Positions 24,548 to 31,898 of a stretch of 41,056 nt of DNA are shown piece after piece. Position 1 is the stretch's first letter. The number at the start of each line of letters is the position of its first letter. The notes beneath the pieces were generated by a model. The model did not search any database, had not been told where the DNA came from, and was given only the letters and a program-made list of their open reading frames with translations. The translations under genes and the position numbers were made by a program. The stretch comes from Oribacterium sp. (GTDB taxonomy: Bacteria > Bacillota_A > Clostridia > Lachnospirales > Lachnospiraceae). The stretch lies in the NCBI GenBank assembly GCA_017940955.1, contig JAGAXP010000315.1, forward strand, positions 1 through 41,056, given 5' to 3'.

Positions 24548-25702
24548 CTATCTGAGCGCTGCAGCCATACTCTTCTTTAGCCGCATATACGCTTCATAAA
24601 TAGGAGTCGTTCCCTCCAGAAATCCACTCTGGTATGCATCACTCTTCTTTATATCATTTCTCTTCAATATAGTGCACAGGTTCTCAGCTGTGATCCCGTT
24701 CCGGTTTCTGGTTATAAATATGCTGTCATTCCGGTCATATTCATCAAGCAACTCCGGATAATGCGTTGAAAAGATCAGGACTCCACCATTCTTATTCAGC
24801 TTGCTGTCCATAAAGAACCGCATCAGTGTCGCCACGATCTCCTTGTTGAAGTGGTTCTCCAATTCATCCACAACAATGTATCCGCCGCTCTGAAGAACTT
24901 CCTGAGCCAATGTAAATGTGATCATTCCCTTCACAGTACCTGAAGATAGGTAGTTATTCAATTCGATTGGGTTATTAAGAACAATCTCTTCCTTCCCCTT
25001 GAACTTTAGGTAAATGACCGTCTTCTTGTCTTTTTCTACAAAGTGCAGACTTTCGATGGTTGGATCCAGAAAGGTGATAACCTCAGCCGGAATATCCTCC
25101 GAGAAGGGCAGCACATTGATATTTGTAAAGAGTAAAAGATTTACAACCCTTATACTCTCGCCGGTTTTCTTATTTCGTGCAATCATGATGCTGACATCAT
25201 CAGAAAGGAAATCCTCCTTTCCACTTCTGACCATAATCGGCTCTTTCCCATCAAAATCAAGCAGAGTCTTCCGGGTTGCGATTTCATCTATCTGTTTCGA
25301 CCAGAGCCTTTCTGATACAATTCTATAAACGGTTCCCTCTGTCTTTGTCTTTTTAGATGTGATCGTCGTTTCCAGCTTGCAGACCTCTTTCGCCAATTCT
25401 GAATAAAAGAAGATATTCAGCACTGCATTCTTCGTATCACCAAGGATATCTCTGGTCTCAATATGGTTGATAGGCTCATTATTCACGATATCAAGAGCCA
25501 TCAAAATGACCTTCAGCACCGAAGTTTTTCCAGAAGCATTGATCCCTATAAATGCATTTGCCGGATTCAAGTATATATTTGAAAACAGCGGATGCAAAAG
25601 CTCCTGGTGCTCCTCGGATACCCTTTGCTGTGCATACAAGCATATATCGAGCTTTTCCTTAAAGAGCGGCAGCCCGTCTGCCGTGATCCTTAACAGCTTC
25701 AT
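24548..25702 (-). CDS. ABC-type AAA ATPase (AAA_21/AAA_15, defence-like)
   Basis: 384 aa. Walker A GINASGKT (residues 53-60), signature-like YLSSGTVKG (251-259), Walker B GGYIVVDELENHF (273-285), His-switch FSTHYPELL (311-319). The ~200 residues between carry a beta-rich insertion without coiled coil, as in AriA, AbiLi or OLD-type ATPases rather than SMC/Rad50. GGAGG precedes ATG 25702. First gene of a two-gene unit with its own promoter and terminator between the HNH/cos region and terS. Probably senses an invading-phage product and controls the partner nuclease. Not a known phage morphogenesis gene. Confidence 0.75.
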   Translation of the reverse strand: MKLLRITADGLPLFKEKLDICLYAQQRVSEEHQELLHPLFSNIYLNPANAFIGINASGKTSVLKVILMALDIVNNEPINHIETRDILGDTKNAVLNIFFYSELAKEVCKLETTITSKKTKTEGTVYRIVSERLWSKQIDEIATRKTLLDFDGKEPIMVRSGKEDFLSDDVSIMIARNKKTGESIRVVNLLLFTNINVLPFSEDIPAEVITFLDPTIESLHFVEKDKKTVIYLKFKGKEEIVLNNPIELNNYLSSGTVKGMITFTLAQEVLQSGGYIVVDELENHFNKEIVATLMRFFMDSKLNKNGGVLIFSTHYPELLDEYDRNDSIFITRNRNGITAENLCTILKRNDIKKSDAYQSGFLEGTTPIYEAYMRLKKSMAAALR

Positions 25703-25757
25703 ATTGCACCTCCAAAATTAAAAACAGATTTTTCGTTAATAAATTCCTTCAGTGAGT

Positions 25758-25786
25758 AGTATACCACCATATTCAAAAATTATCAA
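25758..25786 (-). promoter_or_regulatory. Promoter of the AAA/TOPRIM-like cassette
   Basis: TTGATA (reverse of 25781-25786), 17-nt spacer, TATACT (reverse of 25758-25763). An inverted repeat AACGG/CCGTT with 5-nt loop (25785-25799) borders the -35 and may bind a regulator. Leader of about 50 nt to the ATG. Confidence 0.75.
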
Positions 25787-25802
25787 CGGTTTTTCCGTTT
25801 TT

Positions 25803-25910
25803 AATTTTCAGAGGCCCTATCATGACCCCCCGTCTTCTATTTCGCGATTTTGCACGCGAGACCCACCCGCCGTTCTATAGGAACCAGGGCTGCAGGGATT
25901 TCGACTCCCC
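25803..25910. other. Probable cos region
   Basis: Gene-free, C-rich on the plus strand (ATGACCCCCCG, CGACTCCCCCTACCC), between the HNH gene and the inserted cassette. In HK97-type cos phages with HNH/P27 terminase genes, cos lies beside HNH. The exact nick positions cannot be read from sequence. Confidence 0.35.
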
Positions 25911-26276
25911 CTACCCTCGACGGTTCCCCCAGTAGTCTCCCCTATGCGCGTGAATCGATGAGTGACACGACTTACACAGCGCGATCAGATTGCTCCGATC
26001 GTGAGTGCCACCTTCACTCAATGGTTTCTTATGATGGATCTCTTCTGTCGGCACGATGATTCCACGATCAAAACACAGCTCACAGAAGGGATGCTCCGCA
26101 GCATACTTGTCACGGATCCGCTTCCATGCCCGACCATATCGTTTCTTCGTGGCTTTATCTCTGCCGTACTTCTCATAATTACTGTTGACCTGCTTCTGAT
26201 GCTCCGGACAATACCGTCCATCCGTTAAGTTCGGACAGCCCGGATAACTGCACGGTCGTTTTGGTTTTCTTGGCAT
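25911..26276 (-). CDS. HNH endonuclease (packaging-associated)
   Basis: 121 aa from ATG 26276 (MPRKPKRPCSYPGCPNL); the frame is open 19 codons upstream but that part covers a hairpin. Zn-type Cys pairs CSYPGC and CPEH, then CELCFDRG, catalytic HNH core EEIHHKKPLSEGGTHDRSNL and ALCKSCHSSIHA. In HK97-like phages this protein works with terminase to cut cos sites. Its truncated copy lies at 980-1072. Confidence 0.93.
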   Translation of the reverse strand: MPRKPKRPCSYPGCPNLTDGRYCPEHQKQVNSNYEKYGRDKATKKRYGRAWKRIRDKYAAEHPFCELCFDRGIIVPTEEIHHKKPLSEGGTHDRSNLIALCKSCHSSIHAHRGDYWGNRRG

Positions 26277-26296
26277 TGCATCACCACCTATAACAA

Positions 26297-26326
26297 AGGC
26301 TCCGAAGGATTTCTCCCTCAGAGCCT
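26297..26326 (-). terminator. Attenuator-type hairpin before HNH
   Basis: A 13-bp stem (26297-26309 with 26314-26326, two G-U pairs on the RNA) with GAAA tetraloop; only TTGTT follows on the minus strand. It lies between the late promoter and HNH, and is retained in the remnant at about 1093-1122. Confidence 0.6.
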
Positions 26327-26347
26327 CTTTCATTTCACCTTTTCGCC

Positions 26348-26398
26348 ATTATAACAATATCACATAGGCGAACTGTAATTTACTGTAATCTACTGTAA
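26348..26398 (-). promoter_or_regulatory. Phage late promoter with three phased activator repeats
   Basis: On the minus strand three decamers TTACAGTAGA, TTACAGTAAA, TTACAGTTCG occupy 26398-26369 with exact 10-bp spacing, and an extended -10 TGTTATAAT is the reverse of 26348-26356. The last repeat covers the -35 position (17-nt spacer), and no TTGACA exists, as expected for an activator-dependent promoter. The distal repeat overlaps the stop codon of the ArpU-like gene. Likely drives HNH and the late operon. Confidence 0.75.
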
Positions 26399-26821
26399 AG
26401 TTTTCGGAATCTTAATTTCATCCAAAGCTTTCCTATGCAGATAATACACATTGTCGATCCCGTATCCCAGCTCGATCGCTATCTCTTCCCAGCGCATATA
26501 GGCAAGGTACCTGAGATCCAATATCGTCTGAAGCTCCGGCTCCTCCACCGCACGGATCCTTCGGATGATATCCTGCTTCAGGTTCACCAGCTGATCCATG
26601 TCCTTCTTGATCTCTTCCTCAAGGCTCATGATCTTTATCACGGTATCCTCTACCTTGGAATGACCCTTGTTCGGATTCCTTGGCATATCCGAATATGTGA
26701 CGGTTGCCTTTGTAGCCAAGTTGTGTAATTCATCAATCTGTCTCAGCCTGCTCTCTATACGCTGATTAAGCCCGAAGGCCTGCGACAGATATTTCTTAGC
26801 CGCCTGTTGATGTCTGTTCAT
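26390..26821 (-). CDS. ArpU/DUF1492-type late transcription regulator
   Basis: 143 aa. The N-terminal part (~1-60) is helical (FGLNQRIESRLRQIDELHNL); a coiled segment LEEEIKKDMDQLVNLKQDII leads to a sigma-70 region 4-like helix-turn-helix (LQTILDLRYLAYMRWEEIAI, then IDNVYYLHRKALDEI). This is the usual late-gene activator of Firmicute siphophages, just upstream of HNH/terminase. GGAGGTG before ATG 26821. Ends inside its own candidate binding repeats, suggesting it activates the promoter just downstream. A partial duplicate is at 1185-1382. Confidence 0.85.
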   Translation of the reverse strand: MNRHQQAAKKYLSQAFGLNQRIESRLRQIDELHNLATKATVTYSDMPRNPNKGHSKVEDTVIKIMSLEEEIKKDMDQLVNLKQDIIRRIRAVEEPELQTILDLRYLAYMRWEEIAIELGYGIDNVYYLHRKALDEIKIPKTLQ

Positions 26822-27110
26822 ACTCCACCTCCGATTTGGTTTTATGGTTACGCCCTCGGATTGTCGATGATTGTCTTATTTCTTCCTGAAGCCTCTTGAT
26901 CAGATACTCCCCGTCAACACTTGTCAGTACGCCATACCAACCGGACCGGAAGAACTTCTCTATCTGCAAAGCCTCATCTATTACATCCTTATTTCTTGGA
27001 TTTGCTTTGATTTTCTTCAGTGCCACCCTGTAATCAGTGACCGCCTGTAATATGATCGCATTTGCCAATCTCTCATAAGGATCCTCCGCCAGATTCTTAT
27101 TTCCTGCCAT
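26796..27110 (-). CDS. Conserved small phage protein of unknown function
   Basis: 104 aa. MAGNKNLAEDPYERLANAII, then ALQIEKFFRSGWYGVLTSVD and GEYLIKRLQEEIRQSS. This short helical protein is common between helicase and ArpU-like gene in related phages, but I know of no function. Overlaps both neighbours (14 nt with the helicase stop, 26 nt with the next start), so it is translated as part of a tightly packed early operon. Confidence 0.75.
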   Translation of the reverse strand: MAGNKNLAEDPYERLANAIILQAVTDYRVALKKIKANPRNKDVIDEALQIEKFFRSGWYGVLTSVDGEYLIKRLQEEIRQSSTIRGRNHKTKSEVEYEQTSTGG

Positions 27111-28473
27111 AGGCTCTCACCTCAGCTTTAACGGCATCGATCAATCTGGACTGGGTATCACCTTTATGAGACAAAGCCTTCATGATCCGCTCATCAATGG
27201 TATCCGCCGTGATGATATGCTGTACCACAACAGTCCCGGATTCCTGTCCCTGTCTCCAAAGCCTTGCGACAGTCTGCTGGTAAAGCTCCAGGCTCCATAT
27301 CATCCCGAACCACACCAATGTATTTCCACCACTCTGAAGATTCAGTCCGTGTCCTGCAGAAGCCGGATGAATAAGTCCTACTTCCAGTCTTCCTGCATTC
27401 CAATCCTCGATACTTTTGTCCGAATCAAGCTTCCCATAATTAACACCCAGAACATCAAGCCTCTCAACGATCCTTGTCAGATCATGTTTGAACCAGTAAG
27501 CTACGAGAATGCTTTTTCCGTTTGCGGCTTCGATAATATCCTCCAATGCATCCAGCTTCTGATCATGAATGTGCTCGACACCTCCGGCATCCGAATAAAC
27601 CGCTCCGTTTGCCATCTGTGTCAGTTTTCCTGAAAGCGTCGCAGCATTTGCGGCTGTCACCTCCCCGCCCGGAAGGTTTATCACAAGATCCTCTGCCATC
27701 GCATCGTACTTTGCACGTTCTTCCTCACTCAGGTACACCGGATACTCCGAATTGATCAGTTCCGGCATCTTCAAATGATCTGTTCCCTTCATGGAGATCG
27801 TAATATCGGAAATCTTCTCATAAATCCTCTTGTCCGCTCCCGGTCTTAACCTGTAGCTGTAAACGATCGGACCATTCACCTGATCCGGTACGAAAAAGTC
27901 CACCCTGAACTGACTGATAAATCTCCCGAGCCTCTTTCCCATGTCCAGAATCTTGTATTCTGCAAAAAGATCCATCAATCCGTTGCTGGAAGGCGTTCCT
28001 GTCAAACCCACGATTCTTTTAATCTGTGGTCTTACCTGCATCAGTGCCTTGAACCTCTTCGCCTGCCAGTTCTTAAAGGATGAAAGCTCATCGATCACCA
28101 CCATATCGTAATCAAATGGCAGTCCGCTCTTTTCTATCAGCCAGGGCACATTCTCACGATTGATAATGTAAATATCCGCATCCGCCCGAAGTGCCTTCAT
28201 CCTTTCAGCAGCTGTACCGACTGCAATGGAGTACCTTAACCCTCGTAGCTGATCCCACTTGTGTATTTCCGCAGACCATGTATGTTTTGCAACCCTCAGC
28301 GGCGCTATGATAAGAACCTTCGTCACCTCAAAGCTGTCAAACATCAGATCATTCAACGCCGCCAGCACAATACTTGTCTTTCCCATACCCATGTCCAGCA
28401 GAATTGCCGCTATCGGATGTTCCTTTATGAAATTGATCGCATATATCTGATAATCATGTGGATTGTATTTCAT
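27097..28473 (-). CDS. SNF2-type DEAD/DEAH-box helicase
   Basis: 458 aa from ATG 28473 (MKYNPHDYQIYAINFIKEHP), chosen for GGAGGAATACTGG before it. Motif I LLDMGMGKTS (residues ~22-31), motif II VVIDELSSFK (DELS rather than DEAH), motif III GLTGTPSSNG, motif V SAGHGLNLQSG and motif VI QTVARLWRQGQ. Phage SNF2-like helicases of this length act in replication or recombination. Overlaps the VRR-NUC stop by 20 nt. Confidence 0.93.
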   Translation of the reverse strand: MKYNPHDYQIYAINFIKEHPIAAILLDMGMGKTSIVLAALNDLMFDSFEVTKVLIIAPLRVAKHTWSAEIHKWDQLRGLRYSIAVGTAAERMKALRADADIYIINRENVPWLIEKSGLPFDYDMVVIDELSSFKNWQAKRFKALMQVRPQIKRIVGLTGTPSSNGLMDLFAEYKILDMGKRLGRFISQFRVDFFVPDQVNGPIVYSYRLRPGADKRIYEKISDITISMKGTDHLKMPELINSEYPVYLSEEERAKYDAMAEDLVINLPGGEVTAANAATLSGKLTQMANGAVYSDAGGVEHIHDQKLDALEDIIEAANGKSILVAYWFKHDLTRIVERLDVLGVNYGKLDSDKSIEDWNAGRLEVGLIHPASAGHGLNLQSGGNTLVWFGMIWSLELYQQTVARLWRQGQESGTVVVQHIITADTIDERIMKALSHKGDTQSRLIDAVKAEVRAYGRK

Positions 28474-28735
28474 CCAGTATTCCTCCAATCTGCTCCGGGT
28501 CATCAAGCACATAAACCCGAAAGCCTAATCTCTGCAAAAGCCGGTGCCGTGATACTTGCAGTGGTCTCGGACGCTCTCCCGGAGCCTTGACCTCCACAAA
28601 CCCGAAATGTCTTCCCGGAAGAAGCACGATCCGATCCGGCATCCCGTTAAATCCCGGCGACACCCACTTTGGACAGATGCCGCCGCGCCCTTTGACGGCA
28701 GACACCAGCTTTTGCTCGATGATCTTTTCCCTCAT
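28454..28735 (-). CDS. VRR-NUC domain nuclease
   Basis: 93 aa, single VRR-NUC domain: Glu in IIEQKLVSAVKGRG, GMPDRIVLLPG with the catalytic Asp, FVEVKAPGERP with the ExK pair and a Gln/Arg helix LQVSRHRLLQRLGF. Standalone phage VRR-NUC enzymes cut branched DNA. Lies between primase and SNF2 helicase genes, as in many related phages. Confidence 0.92.
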   Translation of the reverse strand: MREKIIEQKLVSAVKGRGGICPKWVSPGFNGMPDRIVLLPGRHFGFVEVKAPGERPRPLQVSRHRLLQRLGFRVYVLDDPEQIGGILDEIQST

Positions 28736-28765
28736 CGCCGTACCTCCGTCAAAAATTCAAGGTAG

Positions 28766-28933
28766 TGCAGGTCGGTGCAAGTCATCCCATAAAACCCCCA
28801 TATATAAAATTCATTTCAAAAATCCTTATATGGAACTTTTTATAGTAGACCTTCACTGACCTGCACAAAGCCCATAAATACGGCATTCCTTGAAACTGTA
28901 GTCATTTACCGCATAGACCTTCACCGACCTGCA
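28766..28933. repeat. 20-bp direct repeats plus inverted third copy
   Basis: TAGACCTTCACYGACCTGCA at 28846-28865 and 28914-28933 (one difference), and its core in reverse orientation at 28766-28777. The 198-bp gap 28736-28933 is otherwise AT-rich with no convincing gene; two GTG-start peptides of 23-24 codons on the minus strand exist only because each repeat carries GTGAAGGTCTA. Iteron-like or operator array beside the primase gene. Confidence 0.6.
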
Positions 28934-31213
28934 TCAGTCCAGAAAATCCTGTCCGGTCTTAAGCTTCAGACCATAAACCATGATTCCGGAACTCTTTTTC
29001 TTCCTCGGAAAGCCTGCCTTCTCAATCGCCGAATAGAAATCCGTGGTGCTTCTGGTAAACTCACCGTTCTGCAAGCAATACGCCCTGTATGCCTGATAAA
29101 GCTCACCGGATTTTTCTGTCGCTGCCTTATCGATCTCACAGCAGTCCTCCAGGAAATGTCCCAGCCAGTCGTTATCCTCGCGGTATGCCTCAATCGCATC
29201 CTCGACCACTTTAGGCAGCTTCGTCTTGAAATCGAGATCGATTGCCTTCTTCGCACCCTCGATGATCCAGCTCATAATGTAGCCACCGGCATTGTCATAC
29301 AGATAATCTGCATAGTTCTTGATATCACCGGCACCCACGATCTTCGCATTGAACGGAATGACAATGAGCCTTCGCCAGATTCCGTCATCATTGGCACCGA
29401 CCTTCGGCAGATGATTCGTGTAAAGCACCAACGTATGAGAAGGAACGAAATGGAACGGAGCCTTGTACTTCTTCTCTGCCTGGATCTCATCCGTAGAACA
29501 AAGCTGCTTCACGATTGCTGTATTCAGCCTCATGCCCTCCTCCATCTCAGAAGAGATAATGAGCCTGCGACCTTTCAGCTCAGCCATCTCCGGCTTCACA
29601 TTCCTCTTGCAGTTCATGGTCAGAGCCTCTGCCGACAGCTTTCCGGCATAATCACCCATCACACGGAAGATCGTATTCCAGAAGGTAGATTTACCGTTCG
29701 CACCGTCACCATAAGCAATGATCATATGCTCCTGATACACCTTGCCGATCGCAGCCATTCCGACTACCAGCTGCACATACTCGATCAGCTCTTTGTCACC
29801 GCAGAAGAAAAGCTCCAAGGCATCCAGCCACAGCTGCTTGCCTTCGTCCCCGGGAGAACAGTTCGTGATCTTCGTGATGAGATCCGCCGAATCATGCGAA
29901 TGTACTCCGTTCAAGCCCTGATTCAGGTCATAAGTCGCATCCGGTGTATTCAGAAGGAACTGGTTCTTATCCAGATCATTCACATCCACGGCAATCATCG
30001 GTTTTGCCGCATTACCGGTGGAAATGATGTACTTATAATCACGGCGCTTCATCACGAACTTCAGGTAAGTCTCCGCTGCGATCAGCGCTATCAGTGCTTT
30101 GATCTGCTCCGGTGTTTCCGCATCCTTCTGTACCGCTCTGGATCCGGCCTTTACCGCTGTCTCCGCTATGCCTGCTGCCACAAGAGCCTTCTCTGCTTCC
30201 TCTCTGTCCTGCTTCGCATCCACCAGCTGCAGATCCAGAAATTCTTCAATCGCACCGATCGCAAGCTGCACATCCTCAACCCAGCGATCACCATCGAATC
30301 TCAGATAATCTGTCGCAGGAGAAAACCTAAGCTCCTGCCCATACTCACGAACCAGCACCTTCGCCTCACCGATATCTGAATAATCCTCCGGCTTCAGCGA
30401 TTCCCCGAAATCCGAATTGTACTCATCCGGCGGCACATACCCTGAGGAAGACGACACCTTTGAATTGAAGAACTTCACCGCGCTGCCCCAGATTGTATTC
30501 AGCTCTGACTCTGGAAGCGGCGGATCACATTTTGCAGCATGTTCCAGGAACGCTTCCTTTGCTTTCTCTGTCACGCCGTACCTTTTCAGGATCCTCCCGG
30601 CAAAACGGCTCATGGTATTGTTTCTACTGCCCTGCATGATCGGACCGCCTGCAGGAGCCTCCGGTGTTTCGCTCTCCGAATCTTTATATAAAGGAGAAAT
30701 CTCTTCATCGATGGTCATCCAGCCTTCGTGCCAGACAACCTCACTGTCCGCAGTCCCGAACAGGAACCTTGCAGCATCAAGCGCATTATCATCGAAGAAT
30801 GTATGCACCTGTTGGATACCTCTCTTCAGTGCCGCATACGCACCGGCATCCGTCAGCTCCCCGACCTCAAAATAAATATGAAATCTCGGTCTCGCAGACT
30901 TCCCGTCCTTCTCCTTCATATGGTTTCTGCTGGTCGCTATTCCATAAGAAAAATCTCCGAACAGCACTTCTGCCATATCAAGAGTGATCCAAGCCTTCGG
31001 ATCATCTGAATGATCATTATCACAATCCATGACCACCACATTTGACCTAAGGAAGTTATCTATGCTTCGGCGGTCTTTCTTGTACTCCCCGCAGACATGA
31101 TCGAAACGCACGACTTCCTTTAATTCATCCGCGCACGTTACATCATGCCTGTCTGGGTAGCTGCAGTTCGACTTCTTACCGGAGCACCTGGCTGTGTAAA
31201 TCGTAAGCTTCAC
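28934..31213 (-). CDS. Primase-helicase (AEP-type primase + D5/SF3 helicase)
   Basis: 759 aa with GTG start at 31213 (GAGGT before it). The N-terminal ~170 residues resemble an archaeo-eukaryotic primase (VVVMDCDNDHSDD with DxD; RPRFHIYFEV). Then a PriCT-like region and D5_N (~340-470). SF3 helicase: Walker A AYGDGANGKST (~503), Walker B LKGRRLIISSEMEEG, and sensor VLYTNHLP. C-terminal winged-helix-like part ends TGQDFLD. Opens and primes the phage origin. Transcribed away from the palindrome at 31253-31361. Confidence 0.9.
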   Translation of the reverse strand: MKLTIYTARCSGKKSNCSYPDRHDVTCADELKEVVRFDHVCGEYKKDRRSIDNFLRSNVVVMDCDNDHSDDPKAWITLDMAEVLFGDFSYGIATSRNHMKEKDGKSARPRFHIYFEVGELTDAGAYAALKRGIQQVHTFFDDNALDAARFLFGTADSEVVWHEGWMTIDEEISPLYKDSESETPEAPAGGPIMQGSRNNTMSRFAGRILKRYGVTEKAKEAFLEHAAKCDPPLPESELNTIWGSAVKFFNSKVSSSSGYVPPDEYNSDFGESLKPEDYSDIGEAKVLVREYGQELRFSPATDYLRFDGDRWVEDVQLAIGAIEEFLDLQLVDAKQDREEAEKALVAAGIAETAVKAGSRAVQKDAETPEQIKALIALIAAETYLKFVMKRRDYKYIISTGNAAKPMIAVDVNDLDKNQFLLNTPDATYDLNQGLNGVHSHDSADLITKITNCSPGDEGKQLWLDALELFFCGDKELIEYVQLVVGMAAIGKVYQEHMIIAYGDGANGKSTFWNTIFRVMGDYAGKLSAEALTMNCKRNVKPEMAELKGRRLIISSEMEEGMRLNTAIVKQLCSTDEIQAEKKYKAPFHFVPSHTLVLYTNHLPKVGANDDGIWRRLIVIPFNAKIVGAGDIKNYADYLYDNAGGYIMSWIIEGAKKAIDLDFKTKLPKVVEDAIEAYREDNDWLGHFLEDCCEIDKAATEKSGELYQAYRAYCLQNGEFTRSTTDFYSAIEKAGFPRKKKSSGIMVYGLKLKTGQDFLD

Positions 31214-31252
31214 TTCAGTTACCTCGCTTTCTTAGTTAGTAAGGAAAAATCC

Positions 31253-31361
31253 TCCTAACTCCCTAAGGACAATCCATCCGAAAAAAAGCGGAATTTCACA
31301 AAAAAAGTTTTTTCATAAAAATCCGCTATTTTTTCCGCCAAATGTCCTTAGGGAGATAGGA
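31253..31361. repeat. 109-bp palindromic element between divergent replication operons
   Basis: The outer arms (31253-31271 and 31343-31361, 19 bp, one mismatch) contain CTAACTCCCTAAGGACA. The inner arms share GCGGAAT/ATCCGC with A/T tracts, around an AT-rich centre (ACAAAAAAAGTTTTTT). It fills most of the 183-bp gap between primase (minus) and the pol operon (plus). Copy A is at 3839-3900. No sigma-A -35/-10 pairs are evident, so transcription may need an activator; a replication origin is the other possibility. Confidence 0.75.
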
Positions 31362-31396
31362 AGGCAGGGAGCCAACCGGAAAGTGAGGTGCTGCAG

Positions 31397-31552
31397 ATGC
31401 AGAAAGAATCCATTGAAAAAGCCGCCGGGCTCGACGGAACAGATGAAGAACTCATTGATGTTCTTATCGCAATCAGCGTCGTTGCCAAGCGGCTCGCAAA
31501 GAAACTACAGAATGAAAATAAGGAGGAAAGCCAACATGAGCAAAATGAGTGA
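31397..31552 (+). CDS. 51-aa helical phage protein
   Basis: MQKESIEKAAGLDGTDEELI followed by DVLIAISVVAKRLAKKLQNE. GAGGTG precedes ATG 31397; overlaps the next gene by 17 nt. First gene of the plus-strand replication operon. Unrecognised; a short helix-rich protein, possibly a regulator or part of a complex with the next gene. Confidence 0.55.
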   Translation: MQKESIEKAAGLDGTDEELIDVLIAISVVAKRLAKKLQNENKEESQHEQNE

Positions 31553-31898
31553 GCTCTCCGCCATGATCGACAATCTGATCAGCTGCGGAGAAACATTGGC
31601 TGAAACCGGCAGAGCTCTGAAGGAATTCTATTCCGGAACAGACGAAGAACCGGCAAAGGCTGAGAAGAAAGCCAAGAAAGCAGATCCTGCTCCGAAGGAA
31701 GAGCCTGCTGCAAAGCAGTATTCCAAAGAGGATGTAAGAGGGATCCTGGCAAAGAAGGCAAACGAAGCAGACGGCAAGTTCAAGGCAGATGTCAAAGCAA
31801 TCGTTCAGAAGTACGGCAACGGAGGCAGCCTTACCGATGTGGATGCAAAAGACTACGCCGATCTGGTAACAGAGGTGGAAGGTCTGACAGATGCCTAA
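31536..31898 (+). CDS. Small Ala/Lys-rich replication-module protein
   Basis: 120 aa from ATG 31536 (MSKMSELSAMIDNLISCGET) with AAGGAGG. A helical N-terminus is joined by an Ala/Lys/Glu/Pro linker (KAEKKAKKADPAPKEEPAAK) to a C-terminal domain (YSKEDVRGILAKKANEADGK, IVQKYGNGGSLTDVDAKDY) of the type often labelled rrp5-like in phage annotation. It is regularly found just before DUF2800 genes; function unknown. Overlaps DUF2800 by 8 nt. Confidence 0.7.
   Translation: MSKMSELSAMIDNLISCGETLAETGRALKEFYSGTDEEPAKAEKKAKKADPAPKEEPAAKQYSKEDVRGILAKKANEADGKFKADVKAIVQKYGNGGSLTDVDAKDYADLVTEVEGLTDA

Noticed and set aside
26277..26333. Longer HNH start at 26333
   Set aside because: The 19 added codons cover a stable 13-bp hairpin, the relict copy lacks that ATG, and family members begin at MPRKPKRP.
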